DNA of 49,014 nucleotides from Firmicutes bacterium FC7 (GCA_022760735.1 JAKELU010000016.1:1-49014), one strand, 5' to 3'; positions 25,597-34,256 are shown, numbered from the stretch's first letter. Numbers and translations: made by a program. The notes: generated from the letters alone by a model not told the origin.

Positions 25597-26793
25597 CTAG
25601 GCTTTCATCTGTAATACTTTTATTGCTTCAGGAAGAATTAACTTTCCATCTACTCTTTGAGTAGCCTTAAATCCTACTTGTCCAGTTACAGCAAATAACT
25701 CATTTAATCTTTGGAAGGATCTACCTTGTCTATCTGCCACCCAGTAATATGAAAAGTCTCCAAAAGCTATAGGTTTTGCCCCTGCAACTGCTAATGGAAC
25801 ATAAGATGATGTTTTAACTGGTCTGTTTAAAATAGTGTCAGGTTCACCAGCTGTTACTGAAGGTTGCCATAGGTATTGTCCATTTCCATCCTTCAGCTTT
25901 CTAATCTCTTTCACAGTTGAGTCATTCATAACAAAGGTTGCCTTTTTTCTATAAGGAGATTTTAATGAGTAAAATAAATCTAGTATATCATCAAGCTTTA
26001 TGACTGTTTGAGTAGAAGCTGTTACTCCAACCTCTCCACCACCATTATCATTAAATATTCCTGTAGGCTTTCCTGCTCCATCTCCAATTAAAAAAGCTTC
26101 CTCCTCTTTTGAACCTATTCTTCTAGCAAATTCCTTAGCTATATAACTCTCTAAATTAAAAACACTATCATTAAGGAGTTCTTCTGAAACCTTAATCATA
26201 GTGGCTAATTTGTAAGCACCTATGGAAACTTGACCAAATGCATCATCTGATTCTGGAATGGCACCTTCTTCATCAACCCAGGATGCTGTCCCCTTTGATG
26301 CTACAACTGGTATCTTTTTATCACCTGAAGAAGTAGTTATTACTTTCGCTAATTGCCTAAATATATTTTCTTCAAGAAGTCCTTCTACTAAAGTCTTTTC
26401 AAACTCATCTGGAACTAAGTATCCACCTTCGCTATCTGTTCCAATCTTAAGTGCATTTTGAACTTCATAGCTGTTTTTATTTCTCATGGCATTCCAGAAA
26501 GCTCTTTTATATTCCTCAGATGTTCTTCCTGTTTTATCTTCCTCCATAGTACTGTTAGGAGTATTTCTTATAGGGCTTGAAGTAGGTTTTGAAAGTTCTA
26601 AGTCAATTACAGCTTGCCTTTCTAGTCTTTCTATTTCCTTTCCTAAACTAACTACATCAGCTTCCATCTTTTCATAAGTAGCAGTATCCTCAGCTGAAAG
26701 TAGTCCATTTTCATTTCTTCTAGAATCTAAAAAAGCCTTGGCACTTTCCCAAAGCTTCGCTCTTTTTTCTCTTAATTCTAATATTCTATTCAT
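25597..26793 (-). CDS. Major capsid protein, HK97 family
   Basis: The 398-aa protein has an N-terminal helical scaffold part (ILELREKRAKLWESAKAFLD ... EIERLERQAV, about 1-110), which the neighbouring protease should remove, and then the HK97 fold beginning near ALKIGTDSEGGYLVPDEFE. The E-loop, spine helix (LDDILDLFYSLKSPYRKKATFVMND) and A-domain end (RVDGKLILPEAIKVLQMKA) are all seen. It follows the protease gene directly. Confidence 0.95.
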   Translation of the reverse strand: MNRILELREKRAKLWESAKAFLDSRRNENGLLSAEDTATYEKMEADVVSLGKEIERLERQAVIDLELSKPTSSPIRNTPNSTMEEDKTGRTSEEYKRAFWNAMRNKNSYEVQNALKIGTDSEGGYLVPDEFEKTLVEGLLEENIFRQLAKVITTSSGDKKIPVVASKGTASWVDEEGAIPESDDAFGQVSIGAYKLATMIKVSEELLNDSVFNLESYIAKEFARRIGSKEEEAFLIGDGAGKPTGIFNDNGGGEVGVTASTQTVIKLDDILDLFYSLKSPYRKKATFVMNDSTVKEIRKLKDGNGQYLWQPSVTAGEPDTILNRPVKTSSYVPLAVAGAKPIAFGDFSYYWVADRQGRSFQRLNELFAVTGQVGFKATQRVDGKLILPEAIKVLQMKA

Positions 26794-26807
26794 ACATTTA
26801 CCTCCAT

Positions 26808-27515
26808 TTATTTTATTAAATTTAATCTTTTACATAATTCTTCATAGGATGTTCCCTCTTTAGTTTCCTTATTGATTACACTTTTCTTTGGTACTTTCTT
26901 AAGAAAAGAATTAACCACTGTGGCTTTATCAAAAATGAATCCATTAGAAACTAAAATATCTTCTTGTCCATCTTCATAAAGGACATTATCTGCAAAACCT
27001 AGTTCTACAGCTTTCTTTGAACTCATCCATGTTTCATTATCCATCATTTTAGATATTTTATTTCTATCTAATCCTGTCTTTGTCTCATAAGCATTAATTA
27101 TGCTTTCTTTTACTTCTGCTAACATCTCTTTTGCTTTAAGCATGTCTGATTCTTCTCCCCAAATAAGGGTTGAAGGATTATGAATCATAAGCATAGCTAC
27201 AGGTGACATTAATACTTCATCTCCTGCCATTGCAATAACTGATGCTGCTGAAGCCGCTAAACCATCAATTTTTACTGTAACCTTCCCCTTATATTCCTTT
27301 AGCATATTGTAAATTTGGCTAGCTGCGAATACATCTCCTCCAGGTGAATTAATCCATACAATAACATCTCCATCAGATTCAAACAATTCTTCCTTAAACT
27401 TTTTAGGCGTAATATCATCATCAAACCAGCTATCTTGAGCGATATATCCATCAAAATATAGAGTTCTTCCTTCTTCATTTTTAATCCAATTCCAGAATTT
27501 CTTTATTGTCCTCAC
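26808..27515 (-). CDS. Head maturation protease, ClpP-like (S14)
   Basis: The 235-aa serine protease cuts scaffold from capsid subunits. Motifs seen are WINSPGGDVFAASQIYNML, GLAASAASVIAMAG with the probable nucleophile Ser89, MLMIHNPSTL with catalytic His112, and a C-terminal Asp region WMSSKKAVELGFAD. The order portal, protease, capsid is standard for HK97-type phages, and it overlaps the portal frame by 35 bases. Confidence 0.93.
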   Translation of the reverse strand: MRTIKKFWNWIKNEEGRTLYFDGYIAQDSWFDDDITPKKFKEELFESDGDVIVWINSPGGDVFAASQIYNMLKEYKGKVTVKIDGLAASAASVIAMAGDEVLMSPVAMLMIHNPSTLIWGEESDMLKAKEMLAEVKESIINAYETKTGLDRNKISKMMDNETWMSSKKAVELGFADNVLYEDGQEDILVSNGFIFDKATVVNSFLKKVPKKSVINKETKEGTSYEELCKRLNLIK

Positions 27516-28728
27516 CCCCAGAATTTTCTTTTACATATGCTCCTACATCTTTAAGCTTTAGCATATTGCCATTAACCATATATGTGTTTCCTCCCTCTTC
27601 ATCAGGAATAGGATTCATATTTTCTAGACTTCTTACATCATTTGGAGACATAAAACCATTCTGAATTCCTATGGAGTAACCCCTCATCCTTGATTCATAA
27701 TCTCCTCGAAGAAGTCCCTCTACAACAAAGCTTACAAAGTATTCCTTTTTCTCACTTTCACTAAAGAGAGATTTATTAATGGATTGCTCTATCCTAACTA
27801 ACCATGGTCTTATGGTATGAACTACAAAACTAATAGATTGATGCTCTATGTTACTAAATGTAGCTCTCTCTAAATCCCCTATCAAATGAGGTGGAATTCT
27901 AAAAATCCTACAAATCTCCTCTGTCTGAAACTTTCTTGTTTCAAGGAACTGTGCCTGCTCAGGAGGAATTCCAATGGATTGAAATTTCATCCCTTCCTCA
28001 AGTACAGCTATTCTATGAGCATTAGATGTACCCTGATATACAGCATTCCAACTATCTCTTATTCTCTGTGGATCTTTTACAACTCCAGGATGCTCTAATA
28101 CTCCCCCAGGATTAGCCCCATTAGCAAAGAACTTAGCCCCATATTCTTCCGTTGCTATAGCCATACCAATCGCATTCTTAGCCATAGCTATTGGAGAATA
28201 TCCGATAAGTCCATCAAAACCTAGACCCGGAATGTGTAGTACTTCATCCTTTGTTAGAATATATTCTTTTCCTTCTTTGTTATATAGATAGTAGATTTCT
28301 CCCTTTTCACTTCTATTTACTGTCATTTTGTCAGGCAATAAAGGATAAAGTGCTATAACCTTGCCCCTACCATCTCTAATAATCTGAGAATAAGAATTTC
28401 CCCATAATAAAAGATGACCCATTAGTGTTTCTCTGAACACAAATGAAGTCATCTCGGGATTTGGTGCATTAGAAAGCAAATTATATAATGGGTGCTCTCT
28501 AGCTTTTTGCTTACCACCTTCCGTATATCTATAAGTGTGTAAAGGAAGTGAAGCTATAGTTTCAGCTAATATTCTAACACAAGCGTAAACTGCAGTAGTT
28601 TGCATAGCTGTTCTTTCATTCACTGTTTTTCCACTTGTAGTATTTCCAAAGAAAAAACTATAAGTATTACCAAAGAAACTATTCTTAGGTTCAGCCCTTG
28701 ATTTAAACAACTTCGAAATTATATTAAT
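27481..28728 (-). CDS. Portal protein, HK97 family; probable ATT start
   Basis: This forms the dodecameric DNA gate of the head. Conserved parts are TAVYACVRILAETIASLPLH, GHLLLWGNSYSQIIRDGRG, EVLHIPGLGFDGLIGYSPI and the C-terminal QNGFMSPNDVRSLENMNP. The only in-frame upstream ATG (28752) sits in a terminator T run with no ribosome site. A perfect GGAGGTGAT lies inside the frame, seven bases before the ATT codon at 28728. Starting there gives MNIISKLFKSR, a typical portal N-terminus, and a 415-aa protein. Confidence 0.92.
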   Translation of the reverse strand: MNIISKLFKSRAEPKNSFFGNTYSFFFGNTTSGKTVNERTAMQTTAVYACVRILAETIASLPLHTYRYTEGGKQKAREHPLYNLLSNAPNPEMTSFVFRETLMGHLLLWGNSYSQIIRDGRGKVIALYPLLPDKMTVNRSEKGEIYYLYNKEGKEYILTKDEVLHIPGLGFDGLIGYSPIAMAKNAIGMAIATEEYGAKFFANGANPGGVLEHPGVVKDPQRIRDSWNAVYQGTSNAHRIAVLEEGMKFQSIGIPPEQAQFLETRKFQTEEICRIFRIPPHLIGDLERATFSNIEHQSISFVVHTIRPWLVRIEQSINKSLFSESEKKEYFVSFVVEGLLRGDYESRMRGYSIGIQNGFMSPNDVRSLENMNPIPDEEGGNTYMVNGNMLKLKDVGAYVKENSGGEDNKEILELD

Positions 28729-28750
28729 ATTATCACCTCCAGAAATAGGC

Positions 28751-28780
28751 ATAAAAAAAGCACCTCAATTTAGAAGATGC
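28751..28780 (-). terminator. Terminator of the DUF4238 cargo unit
   Basis: On the minus strand, AGCATCTTC and GAGGTGCT pair with two or three G-U steps and are followed by TTTTTTT. The stem overlaps the last codons of the DUF4238 gene and ends just before the portal frame. Confidence 0.65.
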
Positions 28781-29798
28781 TCTTAGCAATATTATCTTTA
28801 CTATCAAACATAATAATTCTGTCAACACAATTATCATATATTTGTTTATTAATCATAGATACTAGTCTGTCAGGAACCTTTTTAACTAAATACTTATCTT
28901 CATTTTTCCCATTTTTCCCTAAACAAACGATTACTCTCGGAGATACAGGAAATATATGAACTGATTGTCCTTCAAATTTTCCAATAAAACTTGGATTATC
29001 ACTAGTTATAAAATTATTACTACCTCCTGCTACATAAAACATTATACCTAATAAACGAACATAATTAACAGCCATTTTATACATGATTCCTTTATCTCTC
29101 AAAAATTCACGATAATTTTTTAAAAGAAGAAGATGTTCCATTTCTACCGAAGCTGTCTCTAAATAAACTTTATATCTTTCTTCATAAGGAATTATGATTT
29201 CATCTAAATTAATCATATCAGAAATCCATTCATATTCCTTTCTAAATAATTCATTTCCATAGAAGCCTCTCCAATTAAAAGCTACGACGAATCTCATTAT
29301 TAGCCCTTTATAAAATTGATTTATTTCTGTAGACTTAGTTCTTAAAACATTATATTCAATTGTATCACGAAGCCATCTCCATTTGTTCTCGAACTTTATC
29401 TGCCACAGATTCTCTATTTCTAATATTTTTTCTTGTTCTATTTTGGATTTTAATATGTTCTTGGTTTTCTTGGAAACTGGTTTGCTATCTTTTTTGATTA
29501 TCCAATCATCAAAATCAGTATAATTGATATTATATTCATGAAAATCGGATAATTTTTTATTATTTAAATATATTTCATACCCATCTAAGTATTTAAAAAT
29601 CTGGTTTAAGTCATTATCTTCACATATCATCATCCCAGCAGTTATAGTATGAAATTGGGAAATTCCAAAGTTTGTATTTATATTTTTTGTTTCCAATTTC
29701 CTTTTTCCTTTATCTACTACATAAACACTGTCATTAGAGTGACACCAAGCTCTTAAATATGTTCTTGGAATAAGATGATGGTACTTAGGATTAGACAT
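28770..29798 (-). CDS. DUF4238 family protein (cargo)
   Basis: The 342-aa protein matches the DUF4238 layout: an N-terminal PKYHHLIPRTYLRAWCHSNDSVYVVDKGK with the conserved His pair and YLR, a long helical middle, and the late FITSDNPSFIG motif followed by HIFPVSPRVIVCLG. The biochemical role of this family is not known to me; members occur in phage and genome islands. It stands between the terminase and portal genes, which are normally adjacent, so it is cargo rather than structural. A possible promoter (TATTAT at about 29834) lies in the 46-base gap upstream. Confidence 0.75.
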   Translation of the reverse strand: MSNPKYHHLIPRTYLRAWCHSNDSVYVVDKGKRKLETKNINTNFGISQFHTITAGMMICEDNDLNQIFKYLDGYEIYLNNKKLSDFHEYNINYTDFDDWIIKKDSKPVSKKTKNILKSKIEQEKILEIENLWQIKFENKWRWLRDTIEYNVLRTKSTEINQFYKGLIMRFVVAFNWRGFYGNELFRKEYEWISDMINLDEIIIPYEERYKVYLETASVEMEHLLLLKNYREFLRDKGIMYKMAVNYVRLLGIMFYVAGGSNNFITSDNPSFIGKFEGQSVHIFPVSPRVIVCLGKNGKNEDKYLVKKVPDRLVSMINKQIYDNCVDRIIMFDSKDNIAKSIF

Positions 29799-29844
29799 AT
29801 ATCAAAGCTCCTCCTCTATAAACATTTCAGACTATAATACACTG

Positions 29845-30252
29845 TTAAGCAGATAGCTTTAAACTAATCAAAGAAATTATTACTGCAGATAACGATAGGA
29901 ATATTGAGATCCAATATTTAAAATTTTTATCTCTCATCTCAGATAATATTGCTGATAAATAAGGAAAGTTTATTGCGTGTATGTCTTGTCCAACTCTTAG
30001 TGCAAACAAATGTACATTAGAACCATCTTCATTTTTATAATGATATTTCCTATCTAAATGATAATAAAGTCTCCCAAAGATTATTTCAGGGTCTATTTTA
30101 AAATGAGATGCAATTTCTCTAATATCAATGGGAACATATAATTTAGTACTTCTCGTAGTTTTCCCTTCATCCTTTGAAAAATCAATAAAATCTTCATAAT
30201 ATGCCTTATAGATATATTTTAGAAGTTGTAAATCTGTAGGCAACTTTTTCAA
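29845..30252 (-). CDS. Winged-helix-like protein with C-terminal membrane anchor (cargo)
   Basis: The 135-aa protein starts at TTG 30252 behind GGGGTG. Residues 1-80 look like a winged helix: LQLLKYIYKAYYEDF, VPIDIREIASHF, IDPEIIFGRLYYHLDRKYHYK. The region HLFALRVGQDIHAINFPYLS follows, and residues 113-133 (YWISIFLSLSAVIISLISL) form a single membrane helix. It is the upstream member of a two-gene insert between large terminase and portal. TATAAT-like boxes at 30290-30295 and 30306-30311 could serve as promoter. The function is unknown; sensing or signalling at the membrane is a guess. Confidence 0.65.
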   Translation of the reverse strand: MKKLPTDLQLLKYIYKAYYEDFIDFSKDEGKTTRSTKLYVPIDIREIASHFKIDPEIIFGRLYYHLDRKYHYKNEDGSNVHLFALRVGQDIHAINFPYLSAILSEMRDKNFKYWISIFLSLSAVIISLISLKLSA

Positions 30253-30310
30253 AATCTACACCCCATTTTTACATGTACTGGTTATATTAATTATATCATT
30301 AAAAATTATA

Positions 30311-31870
30311 TTACAAAACTAAAATCCCTCTCTCATCATACACACTTCCAGCATTTCCTTTATTCCTAATTGCCCTATCAAGTGCCATTATAGTAGCAAC
30401 TATACCATCTATTTTCTCTGTACTTTTTTCTTTATCAGGTTTGATATTTCCTGCAGGGTCTGTCTTTACATACACATTATCCATCATCCACCTTAATACT
30501 GGATTACCACCATGGGCTATTCTCTTTTCAAGTGTTAACTTCATCAGTTCTTTAGTAGGTGGGCTCATATCTTTATAACCTTGTCCAAAAGGTATAACTG
30601 TAAAGCCCATATCATCTAAGTTTTGAGTCATTTGCACTGCTCCCCATCTATCAAATGCTATTTCTCTTATATTGTACTTTGTTCCTAATTCCTCTATAAA
30701 GTTCTCAATAAATCCATAATGAACTACATTACCTTCAGTGGTTTTAATATAACCTTGTTTCTCCCATACATCATAAGGAACATGATCCCTTCTTACCCTT
30801 AACCTTAAATTTTCCTCAGGTATCCAAAAGTAAGGAAGTACAATATATTTATCATCTTCATCCAGAGGAGGGAAAACAAGTACAAAGGCAGTTATATCTA
30901 TAGAGCTTGAAAGGTCTAAACCGCCATAACATTCCCTACCTATTAACTCATCAGAGTTTACTTTAAAATTACATTCATCCCATTTATCCATCTGCATCCA
31001 TCTAGTAGATTGTTTCACCCATTGATTAAGTCTTAGCTGTCTAAATAAGTTCTCCTCTGCTGGATTTTCTTTTGCATTATTAAAGGCAATTCTTACTTTT
31101 TCTATATCTATTGTATGGTCTAAAGAGGGGTTAGCCTTATACCAATTTCTCTCATCTGTCCAATCATCGTCATCTTTTATTCCATAGATTACGGGATAAA
31201 ATGTTGGATCAATTTTTCTTCCTTCTATAATATCTATTGCTTTTTGATGTACTTCATAACATATAGAGTTTCTATCTGTACCAGCAGTTGTAATAAGAAA
31301 AAACAAAGGCTGAAGCCTTGCATCACCACTTCCCTTTGTCATTACATCAAATAAATCCCTATTAGGCTGAGCATGGAGTTCATCAAATATCACTCCATGA
31401 ACATTAAGTCCATGTTTTGTGTAAGCTTCAGCCGATAGTACTTGATAGAAACTATTAGTTGGCTTATAAACTAATCTTTTTACTGACATTATTGGCTTTA
31501 TCCTCTTTTTTAGTGCTGGACATTGATCTACCATTTCTACAGCTACATCAAATACTATTGAAGCCTGCTGTCTGTCAGCTGCACATCCATATACTTCAGC
31601 ACCCCATTCCCCATCTCCACAGGTTAAATATAAAGCAACTGCTGCAGCTAATTCTGACTTTCCGTTCTTTTTAGGTATTTCAATATATGCTGTATTATAT
31701 TGTCTATAGCCATTTTCTTTAACTGTGCCAAATATATCATTTATAATTTTATCTTGCCAAGGCAGTAAATCGAAAGGTACACCTCTCCATTGCCCTTTTG
31801 TATGTTTTAGATTATTTATAAAGTTTACGGCATGTTTCGCTTTTCTCTCATCAAATATTTTAACCACCAC
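30311..31870 (-). CDS. terL: Terminase large subunit
   Basis: The 519-aa DNA-packaging motor has an ATPase and a nuclease domain. Seen are IEIPKKNGKSELAAAVALYL (Walker A region, about 60-80), VIFDELHAQ (Walker B with catalytic Glu), FFLITTAGTDRNS (coupling motif), and the nuclease acidic residues in GGLDLSSSIDITAFVL and the later FDRWGAV segment. The start is unclear: GTG 31870 lies very close to its ribosome site, and an ATA codon at 31858 (IFDERKAKHAV) would also fit. It overlaps the small subunit by 11 bases. Confidence 0.95.
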   Translation of the reverse strand: MVVKIFDERKAKHAVNFINNLKHTKGQWRGVPFDLLPWQDKIINDIFGTVKENGYRQYNTAYIEIPKKNGKSELAAAVALYLTCGDGEWGAEVYGCAADRQQASIVFDVAVEMVDQCPALKKRIKPIMSVKRLVYKPTNSFYQVLSAEAYTKHGLNVHGVIFDELHAQPNRDLFDVMTKGSGDARLQPLFFLITTAGTDRNSICYEVHQKAIDIIEGRKIDPTFYPVIYGIKDDDDWTDERNWYKANPSLDHTIDIEKVRIAFNNAKENPAEENLFRQLRLNQWVKQSTRWMQMDKWDECNFKVNSDELIGRECYGGLDLSSSIDITAFVLVFPPLDEDDKYIVLPYFWIPEENLRLRVRRDHVPYDVWEKQGYIKTTEGNVVHYGFIENFIEELGTKYNIREIAFDRWGAVQMTQNLDDMGFTVIPFGQGYKDMSPPTKELMKLTLEKRIAHGGNPVLRWMMDNVYVKTDPAGNIKPDKEKSTEKIDGIVATIMALDRAIRNKGNAGSVYDERGILVL

Positions 31871-32333
31871 CCTTTATAAGCAGTAGTTCCATTGGATCAT
31901 CGTTTTCAACTGCTCCTTCAACTGAAATCCTGCTTCTTGATGATGGAGTAAGACCAAATTGCTCACAAAATTTATTCATAATCTTAAGGTAAGTTTGGGC
32001 TATCGATACCTGTGGCACCTGCTGCCAATAACCTGAAGGAGTTTTTACAATTGTTCCATGCTTAGATATAAATTCTTCAGCTTCCTTCCATCTAGCGTAA
32101 GCCTGGCAATATCCAGCAAAAGCAGCCATGTCTATTTCTGTTAAAATTCCTAAATGCTCTAATTGTTTAGATAGTCTCTTCCATTCCTTCTTTGCTTCAG
32201 GCTCAAGCCATGATGGACATCTTGGTGCTTTCTTTTCAGGTTTAGGTTCATTATTGTTTAATGGTCTTTTTCCTGGATTCCCTTCAAGTTCCTTTATTGC
32301 TGTAGGTTTAGGTTTTCTTCCTCTCTGTGTCAT
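31860..32333 (-). CDS. terS: Terminase small subunit, P27 family
   Basis: The 157-aa protein recognises the phage DNA for packaging. The family signature is complete: MTQRGRKPKPTAIKELEGNPGKRPL, then APRCPSWLEPEAKKEWKRL, LTEIDMAAFAGYCQAYARW and KIMNKFCEQFGLTPSSRSRI. I start at ATG 32333 with GGAGGTGATACCT before it. It follows a terminator at 32354-32373, so late transcription must cross that site or restart. Confidence 0.95.
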   Translation of the reverse strand: MTQRGRKPKPTAIKELEGNPGKRPLNNNEPKPEKKAPRCPSWLEPEAKKEWKRLSKQLEHLGILTEIDMAAFAGYCQAYARWKEAEEFISKHGTIVKTPSGYWQQVPQVSIAQTYLKIMNKFCEQFGLTPSSRSRISVEGAVENDDPMELLLIKGGG

Positions 32334-32350
32334 AGGTATCACCTCCAATC

Positions 32351-32373
32351 AAAAAGAGCCCTTTCAGGCTCCT
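32351..32373 (-). terminator. Terminator ending the amidoligase cassette
   Basis: On the minus strand, GAGCC (32367-32371) pairs with GGCTC (32356-32360) around a six-base loop and is followed by TTTTT. It separates the cassette genes (32392-35130) from the terminase small subunit. Confidence 0.75.
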
Positions 32374-32391
32374 AAAGTTGTTAACAGAATT

Positions 32392-32613
32392 CTATTTTTT
32401 CTTATCTTTAAAACCAATTCCCTTAAAGTTATAATTTCCTTTCCGTACTTCTTCAATTTCTCTATCTCTTGCCTTATTGTAATCCTTATGTTTAGTTTCT
32501 TCATCTTTACATTTCATACAAATACAATCCTCATTAAACATGGACATTATTCTTCCATCTTGTAAATCCTTTCCACATCTATCACAATTTTTCTTAGTAA
32601 AAAATTTATCCAT
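32392..32613 (-). CDS. Small zinc-ribbon protein of the amidoligase cassette
   Basis: The 73-aa protein contains two Cys pairs, CDRCGKDL and CICMKCKDEE, with MSMFNEDC between them, as in a small zinc ribbon, and then a basic tail with GNYNFKGIGF. The ATG at 32613 follows AAGGAAGTG. Proteins of this form are often found beside gamma-glutamylcyclotransferase-like genes in clostridial phages, as here. The function is unknown; binding a nucleic acid or partner protein is likely. Confidence 0.65.
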   Translation of the reverse strand: MDKFFTKKNCDRCGKDLQDGRIMSMFNEDCICMKCKDEETKHKDYNKARDREIEEVRKGNYNFKGIGFKDKKK

Positions 32614-32664
32614 ATAAACACTTCCTTTACAGTTTTCAATGGGGTTATTGTACTAAGGCCCCTT

Positions 32665-33156
32665 TTAAAATCCCTTACATGGGAAACTGTGGCCTTGACT
32701 TTCGTTGTTTTTACTTATATCAAGAGCTTCTTTGAGATATTTCAAATCAAAACCAAACTCTCTATAACCCTCTTTTACGGCAGCTAAATAATTCTTGCTT
32801 GGCATATTTAAGCTAATTCTATCTTTAATTTTATCCGTCATAATATAAACCATTGCCTTTACTAGTTCACCACTATCAAGTTCTACTTCTACATCTTCTT
32901 TGTAGTAAAAACTTGGATAACCTTCATACCTATCAAGTGCTATTTCATCGCTAGGTTTTATTTCCCAAATAACTACTGGTACTTCTGAGTTCTTTTTTGA
33001 TTCTATAGTTAAATAGGCATTGTTTTTACTTCCTTTAAAAAGTAATCTATACCTTTTCAATTTTCCTTTCCCATAAACTTTAGCTGTAGGACAGCGATAA
33101 CTCATTTGTCTTAAATTCAGATTAGAACCATAAGCTACATATAACCTTTTTTTCAT
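32665..33156 (-). CDS. Gamma-glutamylcyclotransferase (GGCT/AIG2)-like protein
   Basis: The family removes gamma-glutamyl groups by cyclisation to 5-oxoproline. The 163-aa protein has the substrate loop YVAYGSNLN (residues 6-14), the strand VVIWEIKPSDEIALDRYEGYP with the probable catalytic Glu78, and FYYKEDVEVEL. It is located directly after the amidoligase gene. In the comparative study of amidoligases by Iyer and Aravind's group this pairing was noted in phage and bacterial clusters and was taken to make, then trim, gamma-glutamyl amide links. The real substrate here is unknown. The ATG at 33156 follows GAGAAAGGATGAG. Confidence 0.85.
   Translation of the reverse strand: MKKRLYVAYGSNLNLRQMSYRCPTAKVYGKGKLKRYRLLFKGSKNNAYLTIESKKNSEVPVVIWEIKPSDEIALDRYEGYPSFYYKEDVEVELDSGELVKAMVYIMTDKIKDRISLNMPSKNYLAAVKEGYREFGFDLKYLKEALDISKNNESQGHSFPCKGF
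32681..32693 (+). repeat. Copy 1 of a GGGAAACTGTGGC motif
   Basis: GGGAAACTGTGGC lies on the plus strand inside the last codons of the GGCT-like gene. It is the exact inverse of copy 2 at 33177-33189, so the two ends of the GGCT transcript could pair. Confidence 0.6.
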
Positions 33157-33176
33157 TATTTCTCATCCTTTCTCTC

Positions 33177-33189
33177 GCCACAGTTTCCC
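33177..33189 (-). repeat. Copy 2 of a GGGAAACTGTGGC motif
   Basis: GGGAAACTGTGGC lies on the minus strand, about 21 bases upstream of the GGCT-like start codon. It is identical to copy 1 over 13 bases, with TGT conserved one base further out, in the opposite orientation. Confidence 0.6.
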
Positions 33190-33196
33190 TTGTGTT

Positions 33197-33257
33197 GGCT
33201 TTATCTTGGGCCATTGGACCTACCTACCACCTTAAGAGGGGTCTCCCACTCGGTGGT
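33197..33257 (-). ncRNA. Possible structured leader between amidoligase and GGCT genes
   Basis: The minus-strand RNA of this 105-base gap can fold. ACCACC (33257-33252) pairs with GGTGGT (33231-33226); inside, GAG-T-GGG pairs with CCC-CTC around AGA with one bulged base; GGTCC-AAT-GGCC follows. The gap is richer in G and C than its surroundings. It may be an attenuator or a translation control element. I know of no named RNA family that it matches. Confidence 0.35.
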
Positions 33258-33261
33258 TTAA

Positions 33262-34161
33262 TTATGCGGATTCCTGAAATCTCCAAGCTGCAGAACCTTC
33301 TAGGTGTTTGCAAAGATGTTCTCTTGGGTTCTTAAATTCTTCTCCAATGAATCCAATTCTGTTAAGCCATGTTCTCATTGCAAATTTTGGATTTTCAATC
33401 TGTGGTTTTTTGCTACTAGCACTTTTTTGTGTTAATGCTTGATTGTTCATAGCTAAACTCAAAAGAATGTAAGTCCTTATTTTCCCTGCGTGAAGTGTTC
33501 CGTTAAATCCTCTAAGTTCTACTGTTCCTACTCCATTAAAAAAGCTGTGTAGGTTTAGAAAGTGGTACCTACTTTCATGGTAATGTCTTCTTCTATCTGA
33601 ATAATAGCCTTCATACCAGATTTCCTCAATTTCTTCAAATGTTCTTGGCTTTTTCTTGTTCATACTTTCTACTAGCCTTTTGTCCATTTTCTTGCAGTAC
33701 TTCATTCTTTCTCTTTCTATTTGAAGGCTATCGTAAAGTAAATCATTTCTTGAGTAAATTATGTTTACAAAGTTTCTAAGGCTTCTTGGAGAATGGTCAT
33801 TTCCATTTAGGTGAATGTGTATCCCTGTACGGTTTTGCTTTTCTGAAAATGCTCCAGTCTTTCTTAAGACTCTTACAATCTCTTGAAGAATTTTTATATC
33901 TTGCTCATAGGTCAAGATTGGACTTACTAGTTCTACGCTATATTCTCTTCCTGCTGGAACTTTCTGTCCATTCACTTTTCTTTGGGTAATTATACTTCCG
34001 TCATATACTACTTCCCAAACCCTTCCATCTGGTGAGGTTACTTTGTAATCTGCACCATTCTTTTCCATTCTACCTTCTAAATATTCAGCTATAACTTTTG
34101 CTGCCTTCTGCCTTGTAATTCCTGTAAATTCAATTTCAATCCCAAAGTTCTTCGAAAGCAT
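33262..34161 (-). CDS. Amidoligase family protein (ATP-dependent COOH-NH2 ligase)
   Basis: The 299-aa enzyme of the glutamine-synthetase/ATP-grasp-like amidoligase group should use ATP to join a carboxyl to an amine, typically giving peptide-like or gamma-glutamyl products. Family motifs are in order: GIEIEFTGI with metal ligands Glu9 and Glu11, VVYDGSI (Asp54), REYSVELVSPIL (Glu77), RTGIHIHLNG (His115, His117), NIIYSRNDLL, and GTVELRGFNGTLHAGKIRTY. The end KFAMRTWLNRIGFIGEEFKN is shared with the neighbour at 34432. A strong AAAGGAGGA site precedes ATG 34161, and a promoter like that of the recombinases lies at 34199-34228. Confidence 0.88.
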   Translation of the reverse strand: MLSKNFGIEIEFTGITRQKAAKVIAEYLEGRMEKNGADYKVTSPDGRVWEVVYDGSIITQRKVNGQKVPAGREYSVELVSPILTYEQDIKILQEIVRVLRKTGAFSEKQNRTGIHIHLNGNDHSPRSLRNFVNIIYSRNDLLYDSLQIERERMKYCKKMDKRLVESMNKKKPRTFEEIEEIWYEGYYSDRRRHYHESRYHFLNLHSFFNGVGTVELRGFNGTLHAGKIRTYILLSLAMNNQALTQKSASSKKPQIENPKFAMRTWLNRIGFIGEEFKNPREHLCKHLEGSAAWRFQESA

Positions 34162-34198
34162 TTATTTTCCTCCTTTTGGTGTGTTTTTCGTTACATAC

Positions 34199-34228
34199 AT
34201 ATATCACTCTAAAGGAGATAAATAGCAA
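34199..34228 (-). promoter_or_regulatory. Amidoligase promoter, same type as recombinase promoter
   Basis: On the minus strand, TTGCTA (34223-34228), 18 bases, then ATATAT (34199-34204) with GTG just before it. The predicted start of transcription lies about 30 bases before ATG 34161. Spacing and the GAGTG-ATATAT block match the sites at 35161 and 12908. Confidence 0.65.
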
Positions 34229-34256
34229 GTACTATTTTTTAAATAAACACAGTATT

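Noticed and set aside
31858-31870. ATA as possible start codon for the large terminase
   Set aside because: GTG 31870 is also possible and the ribosome site is ambiguous, unlike the two ATT cases.
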